NCBI GenBank assembly: GCA_028284385.1
Contig: JANQRT010000058.1
Span: forward strand, 62,001-126,000
Direction: 5' to 3'
Length of the DNA: 64,000 bases
DNA from: Opitutaceae bacterium
GTDB taxonomy: Bacteria; Verrucomicrobiota; Verrucomicrobiia; Opitutales; Opitutaceae
Shown here: positions 32,566-41,943 of the stretch, one piece after another
Layout of the letters: each line of letters begins with the position of its first letter
Numbering within the stretch: position 1 is the first letter of the stretch
Translations under genes and position numbers: made by a program
The notes under the pieces: generated by a model
The model's database searches: none
What the model saw: only the letters and a program-made list of their open reading frames with translations
What the model was told of the DNA's origin: nothing

Positions 32566-34386
32566 ATGGAAACGCTCCCTTATTGGAAACGCCCTGAACG
32601 CTGGTTGGCCTTTTTCCTGACGCTCATGGGCGTTTGCTCTTTTCTAGCAGTCATCCCCGTTCCCGAGTTTCCTGCGAGTGATGATCCGGATATTGGTTCC
32701 GTTACCATTGATGAAGCCGTCACCTTTTTAGACAGCCTACGAGACGAAGCTATAGGAGTTCAGGCCAAGGGACACTGGACGGCTCTCCTCCCTCCAATAT
32801 TGGCGGTCATGGTCGCTTCCTTTTTCCGTTCGATGGTATTCGCCCTGCTGACCGCCTTCGTTGCGGGTGGATTCCTTTCCTTTGGGCTCAACCCGGTAGC
32901 GACCGCCGTCCTATCAATCCACGACTTCATATATAAGAGCCTGACGTCCCAGTTTAGTCTATACATCTTTCTTTTTCTCTTTTCTCTCGTAGGTCTAGTA
33001 CACGTTGTCTCTCGAAACGGAGGCTTGGATGGTTTGGTCCAAGGCCTAGCCAAATGGGCGAATGGCCCACGACGCGCTAAAGTCGCTATTGGACTAGCTG
33101 GGCTGATACTCTTTTTCGACGACTATTCGAACACGATCGTGTTGGGCAACACGATGCAGAAGCTTTCCGACAAATGGCGGATCTCTCGCGAGAAACTGGC
33201 CTATCTCGTCGACTCTACAACGGCCCCTGTAGCAGGATTGGCAATACTGTCTACTTGGATCGCTTTCGAAGTGATGCTTCTTGGAACAGAGGCCAGTAAA
33301 CTCGGTATCCAGGAATCTGGATACTCGATTTTTCTGCAAATGCTGCCGATGCGTTTCTACTGTATCGGGACCCTCATATTTCTCTTCATGTCCTCGGCGA
33401 TGGGGCGTGATTATGGACCTATGTTGAGGGCCGAGAAGCGAGCTGCTGAAACGGGTAAAGTGATCGCCGACGGAAGTTCGAGGCTGGGTATTCAGCCTTC
33501 GCAAAGCATGGAACCCGAACCCGGAACGCCGCCTCGAATGTGGAATGCCTTGCTACCAATACTTGTTGTCGTTTTCGGCATTGTTTTCGGTATACTGTTT
33601 GTAGGTTTCTCGCGTTTGCAGGGCACGGGAGAATCGTTTTCGCTGTTGAACATCACTGATTGGCAAGCTGCATTTGGATTGGCTACCAATAATCCCAATT
33701 CGGAAAGCGATGCGGGAGCTATGAGAATTCTTTTCCTGGCTTCCGTTGCGGGCGGCATTGTGGCCTTTGTGTTGTCCACCCGCCAGAAATTGCTCACTCC
33801 GAGTCAAACCTTAGCGTCCTACATCAAGGGGATGCCTACTATGTGGATGGCGATTTTCATCCTGCTCATGACTTGGTCGATGCAAAAGATTTGTCACAAT
33901 TTGGGTACGTCAGACTATCTGATTGCTCTGCTTGGAGACAAGATGCCACCTTGGTCTATCCCGCTCTTTACTTTCCTGCTCGCAGCGGGTGTTTCTTTCT
34001 CAACAGGCACGAGCTGGGGAGCCATGGGGCTACTGATTCCAACGATACTTCCATTGGCTCACTCGGTTACGTCCTTGGAGCCTGGGTACGAAATTATTTT
34101 CTATCTTAGCGCTGCCGCGATTCTCGACGGAGCGATTTTCGGCGATCATTGTAGTCCAATAAGCGATACAACAGTGCTTACTTCGATTTCGACTGGATGC
34201 GATCACATCGCTCATGTGCATACTCAACTGCTTTACGCCACGACTACGATGGCTTTGTGCGGACTGGTCGGATACTTAGCTGTTGGAGGAAGCTATCCAA
34301 TTTGGATGTTCTACCTTCTTTTCCCGATCGGGGCTTTTCTGATATTGCGATTTGTTGGAAAGCCGGTTTCTAGGGCGGCTACTTGA
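32566..34386 (+). CDS. NhaC-family Na+/H+ antiporter
   Basis: 606 residues with about 12-13 membrane helices. An early helix (FFLTLMGVCSFLAVIPVP) precedes a ~50-residue soluble insert before the main bundle. Family landmarks: ILFFDDYSNTIVLGNTM (paired Asp residues in a helix), FSTGTSWGAMGLLIPTILPLAHS and ILDGAIFGDHCSPISDTTVLTS, the last typical of NhaC-type transporters. It would exchange Na+ (or another cation or organic substrate) for protons at the inner membrane. Adjacent genes give no further hint of substrate. It ends 6 bases before the convergent DNRLRE gene. Confidence 0.92.
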   Translation: METLPYWKRPERWLAFFLTLMGVCSFLAVIPVPEFPASDDPDIGSVTIDEAVTFLDSLRDEAIGVQAKGHWTALLPPILAVMVASFFRSMVFALLTAFVAGGFLSFGLNPVATAVLSIHDFIYKSLTSQFSLYIFLFLFSLVGLVHVVSRNGGLDGLVQGLAKWANGPRRAKVAIGLAGLILFFDDYSNTIVLGNTMQKLSDKWRISREKLAYLVDSTTAPVAGLAILSTWIAFEVMLLGTEASKLGIQESGYSIFLQMLPMRFYCIGTLIFLFMSSAMGRDYGPMLRAEKRAAETGKVIADGSSRLGIQPSQSMEPEPGTPPRMWNALLPILVVVFGIVFGILFVGFSRLQGTGESFSLLNITDWQAAFGLATNNPNSESDAGAMRILFLASVAGGIVAFVLSTRQKLLTPSQTLASYIKGMPTMWMAIFILLMTWSMQKICHNLGTSDYLIALLGDKMPPWSIPLFTFLLAAGVSFSTGTSWGAMGLLIPTILPLAHSVTSLEPGYEIIFYLSAAAILDGAIFGDHCSPISDTTVLTSISTGCDHIAHVHTQLLYATTTMALCGLVGYLAVGGSYPIWMFYLLFPIGAFLILRFVGKPVSRAAT

Positions 34387-34392
34387 GCGCGT

Positions 34393-35952
34393 TTATTCCG
34401 CATCGTAGATCTCCACCAATCCGATGCCTGCTTGATTGATGGCCGAGGATAGGACGACGCCATAAATACCTTCCGAAAGGGTGATCAGCAGCGCAGCATC
34501 AAGACTTCCGTTTTGTAATGGAAACGCGCCTACGTTGATGGCCACATTGGCAATATCCGTTGCGTTTAGATTAGTCCCCCAATCGTTGTTTTGGGCAATC
34601 ACGGTGCCGTTTGTCGCATCGACCAGCAGCATTTGAGGATCCATCTGCTTTTCTTCCTCGCTCAAGCCTTCCAGGCTAGGTCCAACTCCCCGTAGAAGTA
34701 GCGTCTTCGCCTTTCCTGCTGGAATAACGAAACCAGCGATTAGAGATTCATCCTCGTTGCCGATGCGGGCGCGTGTCGATAGATTCACAAGCCTCACGCT
34801 TTCGGGCGATTCGCCCTCCATATCGTAAATTTCCAGAAGACCAACGCCCGATCCTCCCTCTTCGCTTTCCAGGCGCGCGGAATAGATACCTGGATTCAGA
34901 GAAATGATCTGAGCTGCGTCACCGGAATTTGGAGACAATTGAAACGCGCCTACGCTATTATTGGCGGTGATAATGTCCTCCGCCGATTGACCGACATCCC
35001 AATCAAGATTCTCTTGGATGAGATCGATTCCATCGAAAATCCCTACTTTGGGCGCGGCCAATCGATTCTCGATTCCCTCTCCCGGCATTCCCGGCCCAAT
35101 ACCGCGAATCAGTATGGTTCGCGGGGCGTTTCCTTCGATCACGAAACCAGCTATCATCACGTCATTTCCTGGTCCGGTAAACCCTCTCGATGAAATATTG
35201 GAGAGCTTGTTGGGCGGCTGGCTTTGGCCGGTACTGTACTCGATAGTTAGCACCGGTTTGGTGGGTGTAACGAAATCGCTGGCGAAATTAAAGCTGTCTC
35301 GACTATCGAATCGTTTCGCTGTCACGACATCGATTTCGTCTCCGATGAGGATCCATCCGTGATTCGAGGAAGGGTTGTCGAGCCACGTTTGAACGTCGTC
35401 GGCCAGACCCTGACCCTCCCAGGTATAAAACTGAAACTTGTCTCCGATGGGTTCCACACTGCTAGCGGTTGGTACAAAATCGCCTCCTTCGTTAGCCCAT
35501 ACCGAATCCGGGAAGCTGGTGTGAAACCAGGTGGCATCTCCTGGCTGGGCCGACGCGCCTACTCCTTCGCCTTGAGAAGCATCCGATGCGCCCTCTCCCC
35601 ATTCCTGCAGAACGCGGTGCAAGGCGACATCCGTTGTTTTTACCCCTCCTTCTCGTTTGGTGTTCGAAAGATAGAGCCTGAGCTCGGCTCGGATAACAGT
35701 CGCTCCTGCGGGTACCGTTCCAGCGACATCGAATTCGATTAGACCTCTTCTGATCTTAAAACGAGCCCCAATATCCGTCCTTCCCGCAAAGAAGTAGTCG
35801 CCTGATCCGTTTGAGAAGGTAAAGCTTGGATTATTCGGATCGACCGTCTCCGGTTCGAAGATGGTGTTGTCTTTTATTGGTTGGAGCTCGACTAGCTCCG
35901 CTCTGAGCGAAGTTAGAAAAAGCGCTGCGCCTACAAAAAATACTCGTAACAT
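34393..35952 (-). CDS. Secreted DNRLRE-domain protein with two C-terminal ~135-residue modules
   Basis: 519 residues from ATG 35952; the frame runs 24 codons further upstream but only this start gives a signal peptide (MLRVFFVGAALFLTSLRAE). Residues ~25-240 are a DNRLRE-type beta-sandwich: KDNTIFE, then RGLIEFDVAGTVPAGATVIRAELRLYL and VALHRVLQEWGEG. Two copies of the module shared with the neighbouring large secreted proteins follow (residues ~250-387 and ~388-519), ending only two residues before the C terminus. It lies 112 bases downstream of the first cassette's large protein, with a perfect hairpin between them. Function unknown; likely a surface-exposed or secreted structural or carbohydrate-related protein. 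Confidence 0.85.
   Translation of the reverse strand: MLRVFFVGAALFLTSLRAELVELQPIKDNTIFEPETVDPNNPSFTFSNGSGDYFFAGRTDIGARFKIRRGLIEFDVAGTVPAGATVIRAELRLYLSNTKREGGVKTTDVALHRVLQEWGEGASDASQGEGVGASAQPGDATWFHTSFPDSVWANEGGDFVPTASSVEPIGDKFQFYTWEGQGLADDVQTWLDNPSSNHGWILIGDEIDVVTAKRFDSRDSFNFASDFVTPTKPVLTIEYSTGQSQPPNKLSNISSRGFTGPGNDVMIAGFVIEGNAPRTILIRGIGPGMPGEGIENRLAAPKVGIFDGIDLIQENLDWDVGQSAEDIITANNSVGAFQLSPNSGDAAQIISLNPGIYSARLESEEGGSGVGLLEIYDMEGESPESVRLVNLSTRARIGNEDESLIAGFVIPAGKAKTLLLRGVGPSLEGLSEEEKQMDPQMLLVDATNGTVIAQNNDWGTNLNATDIANVAINVGAFPLQNGSLDAALLITLSEGIYGVVLSSAINQAGIGLVEIYDAE
34396..35205 (-). repeat. Two tandem copies of the ~135-residue C-terminal module (DNRLRE protein)
   Basis: Copy 1 is 34792-35205 (138 codons) and copy 2 is 34396-34791 (132 codons). 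Shared pattern: L-[VS]-N-[IL]-S-[ST]-R near the start, then IAGFVI, a TILIRG/TLLLRG strand followed by [IV]-G-P, a Trp about 70 residues in, VGAF, then L-x-x-G-[IV]-Y and G-[VI]-G-L-[LV]-E-I-Y-D at the end. These copies are more diverged than those in the two larger proteins. Confidence 0.85.
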
Positions 35953-35983
35953 GGATAGTGGCCTAGCCAACAGGTAGACCGGT

Positions 35984-36013
35984 GCGAAATCAGCTAACTT
36001 AAGCTGATTTCGC
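35984..36013 (-). promoter_or_regulatory. Perfect 12-bp intercistronic hairpin
   Basis: gcgaaatcagct (35984-35995) pairs perfectly with agctgatttcgc (36002-36013) across a 6-base loop. On the minus strand it lies 51 bases after the stop of the large secreted protein and 31 bases before the DNRLRE start. No T tract follows on either strand, so it is more likely an RNA-processing, stability or attenuation element, or a protein-binding dyad, than a terminator. Confidence 0.6.
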
Positions 36014-36064
36014 AACTCTGGCAAAGACGATCTTAGTGGGCGAGGAGTTACTCCTGCTCAACGA

Positions 36065-38962
36065 TCATTCATTGGGCAATTCATACACCTCGACTAGAGC
36101 GACACCAGTGGTTCCATCTCTACCCGTTACAAAGGCTGCATAGCTTCCTGGCTGCAATTCGACCAGGAGAGCGGCGTCACGGCTATTGTTGGAGAGAGGA
36201 AAGGCGCCGACTAATTGGGTTGCCGTATTGAGGCTCTGCAGATTGGGAACGTCTTGCCAGGAACTGTTCGAAGCAATCTGGGCTCCGCTGGAAGTTACGA
36301 CCTGAAGGATCGGATCTTCCAAATAGCCCGCAATACTCTGGTCTTTGAGTCCAGGTCCTACTGCTCGAACTAGCACCTTGGTCGGCAGATCGCCCGACAC
36401 CACAATGCCCGGAATCAGCAGTCTCTCGCCGTTTCCGACAAAAGCTCTTGAAGAAATGTTGATAAGGCGGGTCAAGTTGCTTCCGATTTCGTAGACTTCG
36501 ATCATTCCGATGCCTGTGGACTCGTTTTCGCCACTTAGCACCGCTCCGTAATCTCCTGGCTGAAGTTGGGCGATGAATACGACGTCATCGGAATTCGTTG
36601 GCAAGGCAAACGCGCCGACGCTGGCCGCCGCCGCTTGCAGTTCGGTCTGATTGGGAGCGTTTTTCCATGCGGTGTTGCTGGCGATGACTTGGCCGCCTCC
36701 GTACAGATCCACCTTTGGTCGGTGTAGTATATTTTCACTACTAATTCCTGGCAGACTTGGACCGACACCTCGGACAAGAACCGTTTTCGGATCTGGTCCG
36801 TCTACCACGAATCCCGCAATAAGAACGTTGGCTCCCGTACCGACGTATGCTCTTGTCGATATGTTTATGAGGCGTTTATCCGTCACTACGATCTCAGCTG
36901 GCTCGCTCTCCATGGATCCTGATGATGTTGATGCGACTACGTAATAAGAGCCTTCGTCTTCAGGTCGGGTTGTATTGAGTATTAGTTGGCTTTCATTAGC
37001 TCCCGGAATGGCCACTCCGTCCTTGTACCACTGGTACGAAAGAACTTGGCTGGAAACCGCTTCAGCGGTGAGGATGGCTTGATTTCCGTGGAAGGCGATT
37101 TCACTGATGGGCTGTTCAATAAAGGCAGGCGTCTCTGGTAACGAAAGTACGGATACATTCGCCGACAGGCTGGTCGCTTCTCCGATTGGAGAGGAAACGA
37201 CAACCGAATAGGATCCGGCATCGCTATTTGCAGCATTCGAAATCACGTACGACTTTGAGCTTTGCGTTCCCAGCGAAACGCCATTCTTACTCCATTCGTA
37301 GGTAAATGGGCCTGTTCCTGAGGCCTCGACACTTAGTGTAATGGATTTTCCAATATAGCCTTCAGTATCTTGAGGCTGCCCTACGATAGACGGCGGCGTA
37401 GCCTGATCTGTTCTGGCGACACCTATAGACGATGAACCATCAGTGTAGCCGATGCGCAAAGCGAGCGTTCCGGCTTCATTGAAGCCGCCGATATTCAAAT
37501 TGGATATGGTCTTAAGTCTACCCGGAGCAGTTTCGATGGTGTCTCCCTCGCGCGCGACGAGATTTAGGAATCCGTCCACGTCAATAGCCCATATTCCGAA
37601 ATCCGTAGTGTCGCTAACCACATCGCCTTCACCATCCAACTCGGCGATGAATGCTACCTGTCCGAGCTCGTTGATAAACGGCTGGCCGAATTTCGAGAAA
37701 GTGGTTCCGTTAAAAGTTCCTGGGACTTGCTGTCCGGTCTGAGCGATGATGGACCAAGCGCCGGAGCCAGATCTTAGCAGCACCGCTTGATTGGGATTCT
37801 CTCCTGTGTTTCCCACCATGTGGGCCAGGAAGGCGACATCCCCTTGCTCGTTGATAACGGGATCGTAAAGAGAGCTAAGCTGGAGAGACGTCGATTCTAT
37901 GGTTAGGGAGCTGGCAGTTGTTGCAATGGCGCTGGTTCCGGTTTGATTTACCAAATAGATGCCTTCGCTCTGGGCTTCGTTATCGACACTTGCCCACATG
38001 GCGATGCCCCCATTCGAATTAGCAACCGGCTTGCCGAAATAGGCGAAAGATCTACCTGTAGTCGTATCGATTGATCCACTACGAACAAGGGGAATCGCAT
38101 TCGTTTCCGGTTCGACGATCCATAGTCCGAGATTGTTGGTTTGATTCACGCTTCCGCCGGTCTCTAGTTCCGCTAGAAGGATTCCTCGGTCGGAAGAGAT
38201 TGGAGTATAGGCATCTACTCTCGCCAAAGGAGTCGATTCTCCAGGAAGCGGCAGACCCGTCAAAGCGAGTAGAGTCGGCTTTGGTATGGACCAGGTTTCC
38301 GAAGCCTTTGCTTGTTGATGCCATAAACCGGCGACTCCATCGTAAGCGCCTCGTTCTAGAACTCCTGTGAAAGTGAATGTCTTCGGCTCCACGATACTGG
38401 GATTGCTAATGAAATCGTACTTGCCTCCTTCTTCATCATGATTCCCCGAGTAATCGATGGCCGCCCTGTCCCACATGCGACTTAGAATATCGAGATGAGG
38501 AGTTACCTGCCCTCCCTGGTTCACAATCCATCCGATCCAGATGTTCCGCTTTCGATCCGCCCAGCTAGGCCCCTCTACCTTGCCGCGAAACATGATTATC
38601 CCCGAATTGCTGATACGAGGCTCTTCGAAGAATTCGAATATATCATCATCGCCCGGATCGGGGGCAATGCCTCCGGAAGTAGCGATCAGATGGAGGCCGC
38701 CGCCCGCGTGCATGCAAATGGTTTCGAATCTTCTGGAATCTCCAGTTTCAAACTCCTGTACATTCGCTCCGAACGCGACTTCTCCGTATCGATTGATAGT
38801 TGGAAGCGAGTAGGAGTTGAAAGTCAGAGAGGACTCCAAGCCAATCGAATCCCCCGATTGGGAGATGATGGTTATCGATCCGGCATGTACGATCGGCGTG
38901 TATCCAATTAAGGCTATCAAGAAGGCTGCGCCGCGAGCGAATAGTGTAAAGTCTCTTTTCAT
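36065..38962 (-). CDS. Large secreted NxxGxxAF-repeat, Ig-like protein with two C-terminal modules (cassette copy 1)
   Basis: 965 residues. Signal peptide ~1-27 (AAFLIALIGYTPIVHA). Residues ~45-520 carry repeated N-x-x-G-x-x-A-F-x-A-type units (NRYGEVAFGA, NEQGDVAFLAHM, NELGQVAFIAEL, NEAGTLALRI), a pattern of secreted 'choice-of-anchor tandem repeat' proteins that may form a propeller-like fold. Two Ig-like domains follow (~523-607 and ~609-694; YEWSKNG and YQWYKDG with later GSYSVVVSS and GSYYVVAST). Two ~135-residue modules complete it (698-832 and 833-965). It is third in the DUF1800-DUF1501 cassette, 64 bases after the DUF1501 gene. Function unknown; probably at the cell surface. Confidence 0.85.
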   Translation of the reverse strand: MKRDFTLFARGAAFLIALIGYTPIVHAGSITIISQSGDSIGLESSLTFNSYSLPTINRYGEVAFGANVQEFETGDSRRFETICMHAGGGLHLIATSGGIAPDPGDDDIFEFFEEPRISNSGIIMFRGKVEGPSWADRKRNIWIGWIVNQGGQVTPHLDILSRMWDRAAIDYSGNHDEEGGKYDFISNPSIVEPKTFTFTGVLERGAYDGVAGLWHQQAKASETWSIPKPTLLALTGLPLPGESTPLARVDAYTPISSDRGILLAELETGGSVNQTNNLGLWIVEPETNAIPLVRSGSIDTTTGRSFAYFGKPVANSNGGIAMWASVDNEAQSEGIYLVNQTGTSAIATTASSLTIESTSLQLSSLYDPVINEQGDVAFLAHMVGNTGENPNQAVLLRSGSGAWSIIAQTGQQVPGTFNGTTFSKFGQPFINELGQVAFIAELDGEGDVVSDTTDFGIWAIDVDGFLNLVAREGDTIETAPGRLKTISNLNIGGFNEAGTLALRIGYTDGSSSIGVARTDQATPPSIVGQPQDTEGYIGKSITLSVEASGTGPFTYEWSKNGVSLGTQSSKSYVISNAANSDAGSYSVVVSSPIGEATSLSANVSVLSLPETPAFIEQPISEIAFHGNQAILTAEAVSSQVLSYQWYKDGVAIPGANESQLILNTTRPEDEGSYYVVASTSSGSMESEPAEIVVTDKRLINISTRAYVGTGANVLIAGFVVDGPDPKTVLVRGVGPSLPGISSENILHRPKVDLYGGGQVIASNTAWKNAPNQTELQAAAASVGAFALPTNSDDVVFIAQLQPGDYGAVLSGENESTGIGMIEVYEIGSNLTRLINISSRAFVGNGERLLIPGIVVSGDLPTKVLVRAVGPGLKDQSIAGYLEDPILQVVTSSGAQIASNSSWQDVPNLQSLNTATQLVGAFPLSNNSRDAALLVELQPGSYAAFVTGRDGTTGVALVEVYELPNE
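36068..36871 (-). repeat. Two tandem copies of the ~135-residue C-terminal module (cassette copy 1 protein)
   Basis: Copy 1 is 36467-36871 (135 codons) and copy 2 is 36068-36466 (133 codons). Both start LINIS-[TS]-R-A-[YF]-V-G-x-G and end G-[IV]-[GA]-[ML]-[IV]-EVYE. The second stops three residues before the protein end. Confidence 0.88.
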
Positions 38963-39026
38963 GGCTGGCTGGTTGGTTACTGAGAATGCCTCTGTTCCTA
39001 TTTGGGCTGTCTCTGACGAAAAGAAT

Positions 39027-40379
39027 TTAAACGAAGGCTATAGGGTTGAATTCGGCTGGCTGATTTGGAAATATGTCCGCCATGGCCGAAGCTGGAGTTT
39101 GCATCCAATTTTCCAGTACACTTCGATAAATAGTTCGGAAATCGATGTTGTAGTCCATGCTATCTCGCTTTACGCGAGCGTCCTCCGCCAGGTCTGGATA
39201 CTTGCCGTAGAATTGTCCTCCGTTGACTGCTCCTCCCATAACGAAAAGCGATTCAGCTGCTCCATGGTCCGTTCCACGGCTGCCGTTCTCAATGACCTTA
39301 CGACCAAATTCGCTGAAGGTCAGGATCAGCATCCGATCCCAGAATCCGCTCAGTTTCATTTCCTGGACAAATGCTCCGAGCGCTCCGTTCAGCGTGTTCA
39401 ACAGATCAAAATGGCGGCCGGACAGAGGATTGCCTCCACTCTGATTATTATGAGTGTCGTATCCATTTTGGTGTACATAGTAAATGGATGTATTCATGCC
39501 ACCCTTGATGAGCCGAGCGATGCGATTCATGTCCCTGCCCAGTCCATTATTTGGCCAATCTTCCACGAGCATTTCACCTCCAGTCTCGGAAGCTTCTCGC
39601 ACGTTGCGGGCGCTGATCATGGCATTGTGCGTGGATCTTTGTACGAATGAGAGAGCCTCGCTACTCAAATCTATTCCGTCGTCGACTCGGTGGTCTAAAC
39701 CGATGAGTTCTCGATAGAGACTTTCCAAGGGTATGTCGCGTCCTACTAGTTCCAAGTCGCGCCAGCCATACTGCTCGGGATCGCGAAAGCTCACACTCGG
39801 GCTTGCTCCTTCAGGCGCCTTGAAGGCAGAAGTGGATCGCGTCGCGAGCTCAATCGCTTGCGTAGCGTCGCAGCCACTACATTGATTTGAAAAGTATCGA
39901 CCTATCCAGCCATCTTTAGCTTCCGTATTCGGTTGAGCTGAGTGCCAGTAGTCGAAGGAGGTGAAGTGAGAGAGATTCGGATTTGGATAGCCCACTCCAT
40001 TGACGATTGCCAGGTCGCCTTCCTGCCAGAGTTGGTGAAGATTCGCTAGATTCGGATGCAAGGCGAGCTGTTCGCTGGCCCCTGTTACGCTTTGTCCTTG
40101 CCCGATTTGCAGTACTCCGTGCTCAGTGGAAAGTCCGATCGTAGGTCTTGCTCCCAGGTAGGTCGAATTTGTGTAGGGAATGACCGTATTCAGAGTATCG
40201 TTACCTCCACCCAGTTCTAGTATTACCAGAATGGGCCCTTCCCCTCCTTGTGGAGGCAAGGATTGGGCCCTTGCGTCCAGCTGGAAAAGCGTCTGGTGAA
40301 GAAAGGCGGGCAGCGTAAGCGAAGTAGCCGCTCCCCATGCCGATTTTTTTATAAAATCTCTACGTGATACATCTATCAT
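39027..40379 (-). CDS. DUF1501 protein, Tat-exported (cassette copy 1)
   Basis: 450 residues. N-terminal twin-arginine signal SRRDFIKK (5-12) followed by a hydrophobic segment. DUF1501 proteins belong to the alkaline-phosphatase/sulfatase-like fold; here ILELGGGNDTLNT opens the core, HPNLANLHQLW and GVGYPNPNLSHFTSFDYWHSA follow, and the conserved EFGR (~357) and GTDHG (369-373, with Asp371 and His372 as likely metal ligands) are intact. The C-terminal DFRTIYRSVLENWM is also typical. Being Tat-exported, it folds in the cytoplasm and acts outside the inner membrane. The reaction is unknown. It lies 34 bases after its DUF1800 partner. Confidence 0.9.
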   Translation of the reverse strand: MIDVSRRDFIKKSAWGAATSLTLPAFLHQTLFQLDARAQSLPPQGGEGPILVILELGGGNDTLNTVIPYTNSTYLGARPTIGLSTEHGVLQIGQGQSVTGASEQLALHPNLANLHQLWQEGDLAIVNGVGYPNPNLSHFTSFDYWHSAQPNTEAKDGWIGRYFSNQCSGCDATQAIELATRSTSAFKAPEGASPSVSFRDPEQYGWRDLELVGRDIPLESLYRELIGLDHRVDDGIDLSSEALSFVQRSTHNAMISARNVREASETGGEMLVEDWPNNGLGRDMNRIARLIKGGMNTSIYYVHQNGYDTHNNQSGGNPLSGRHFDLLNTLNGALGAFVQEMKLSGFWDRMLILTFSEFGRKVIENGSRGTDHGAAESLFVMGGAVNGGQFYGKYPDLAEDARVKRDSMDYNIDFRTIYRSVLENWMQTPASAMADIFPNQPAEFNPIAFV

Positions 40380-40413
40380 CTTTTTATTGGGTAAATGGTT
40401 TTCGGCTATCGCA

Positions 40414-41943
40414 TTATTGCATTTGATACTCGGGAAGGGCCATCAGAAGGCGGACCAGCTCTTTCGTCGCTTCCAATGTATCCATTCTTTCCGATGTTCT
40501 TCTGTAGTGATCATGAAGTCGCCTTATCTGGGATTTGCGTAGTGGACATAGTGGTAGGAATCGGTCCATCAGCTTTTCGATGAGCAGAGGAAACATGTCT
40601 GGCGAACGCATCTCCCTCGGGAGAATTCGTTCCCAGTCAATGTCCGGATAGTCTTCAAGATCCTGCTTCATGCCCCAATCGTTTAGGGCATAGAAATTCC
40701 GCTCTACCCACACGCTTGAAAGGTTCAATCGAGTAAGAAGCGATCCTGCAGCCATCCATTCATTGCCATCCGCGTTTGGCTCTGGCCAGCCTGCGATATT
40801 GGGAGGATAGATTGGATTGTAGCCCAGTCTTTCGTTAATGGTGTAGGTGCTGCGATCTCCAGGTAGCGGGATCTCCAGCTGCTTAAGCATCCCTACGTAG
40901 TAGTCGCTGGCATCCTTTATCTGGTCTCCCATTACTTCCGAAGCATAGAATTCCTGGCTAAGGAAAATGTCCTTCATGAGAGGCCGGAGTTCGTAGTCGT
41001 AGTTGTTTCTCAAGCGCAGCGCCATCTCCTGCTGAAGCGCTTCGCTGGGATTGGGCGATACGAAGTAGCGCCAAAGTTTCCAGCTGAGATGTTTGGCCGT
41101 CTGAATGTCTGCGAAAATCAGTTCGATGATATGATCGCCGGTCACGATGCTTCCGCCACCTGGCATTCTATCGAAACCAAGGAAAGATTTAGGCAAAAGG
41201 TCTTGCTTGCTTTCGTCTTGGTAGGCGCTTCCTGCAGGTACTCCTTCGGGAGCGAGGTATTTCGAATTGACCGTTCCCGCGTCTGGATGTGGCGATTGGA
41301 TACGATAAAGTCTTCTGCCCGTGAAGGCTTCCGCTGCCGCTCCGACGTCGTCCTCAGTGTAGCCGCCATCAACGCCAAGCGTGAAGAGTTCGAGCAGCTC
41401 TCTGCCAAAATTCTCGTTGATCTTGTTTGCCGAACTTTCCTGCAGGTCCAGCATGCGAATCATGGCTTCCGACCATGAAACCGAGTTTATCAAAGTTCTG
41501 AAATTCCCGAATTCGCCGCTACCTCCGGCATGTTTTCGAAGCAAGTCGTAGAAGCGCAGGAAATAGGCGAAACGCGCTTCTCCAGGAATGGTTCCCATGT
41601 CGATCGGAAGATGATCAACCAGGAATTTGAAAAGTTTAGCTGCCAGCGGCTTTCCTTCTATGAGAAGGTTCATGTACCAATTGACGAAAGAGCGCCTTCT
41701 TTCAGAGCTTCCGTCCCACAGATCCCCGTTGGGATCCTGCTCAGTCGACCAGGAGGGGAAGGGAAGACTACTCCAATCTTCCAAATCATCGACTAGCGAG
41801 GCAACGGCTGCGCCAATGCCTTGGTCACGACCTAACTCGTATAGCGCGGTTCTCTCTTCTGGCGTCCCGCCAAAACCCGCTCTTTGAAGCAAGTGGTTCG
41901 CATGTCGACGTGACCACTCGTTTTGAGTGATTGGAGTTAGCAT
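40414..41943 (-). CDS. DUF1800 protein (cassette copy 1)
   Basis: 509 residues, helical, no clear signal peptide. Family landmarks: HLLQRAGFGGTPEE (17-30), ENFGRELLELFTLGVDGGYTEDDV (177-200), AFTGRRLY (206-213) where many members have TGW, and PNIAGWPEP with GNEWMAAGSLLTRLNLSS near the C terminus. DUF1800 and DUF1501 genes are regularly paired in Planctomycetes, Verrucomicrobia and some Proteobacteria, but no biochemical role is established to my knowledge. It is the first gene of copy 1; the 331 bases upstream separate it from copy 2. Confidence 0.9.
   Translation of the reverse strand: MLTPITQNEWSRRHANHLLQRAGFGGTPEERTALYELGRDQGIGAAVASLVDDLEDWSSLPFPSWSTEQDPNGDLWDGSSERRRSFVNWYMNLLIEGKPLAAKLFKFLVDHLPIDMGTIPGEARFAYFLRFYDLLRKHAGGSGEFGNFRTLINSVSWSEAMIRMLDLQESSANKINENFGRELLELFTLGVDGGYTEDDVGAAAEAFTGRRLYRIQSPHPDAGTVNSKYLAPEGVPAGSAYQDESKQDLLPKSFLGFDRMPGGGSIVTGDHIIELIFADIQTAKHLSWKLWRYFVSPNPSEALQQEMALRLRNNYDYELRPLMKDIFLSQEFYASEVMGDQIKDASDYYVGMLKQLEIPLPGDRSTYTINERLGYNPIYPPNIAGWPEPNADGNEWMAAGSLLTRLNLSSVWVERNFYALNDWGMKQDLEDYPDIDWERILPREMRSPDMFPLLIEKLMDRFLPLCPLRKSQIRRLHDHYRRTSERMDTLEATKELVRLLMALPEYQMQ

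Noticed and set aside
38817..39650. 277-codon plus-strand open frame
   Set aside because: It is antisense to the copy 1 secreted-protein and DUF1501 genes, crosses both, and its translation has no domain or signal.
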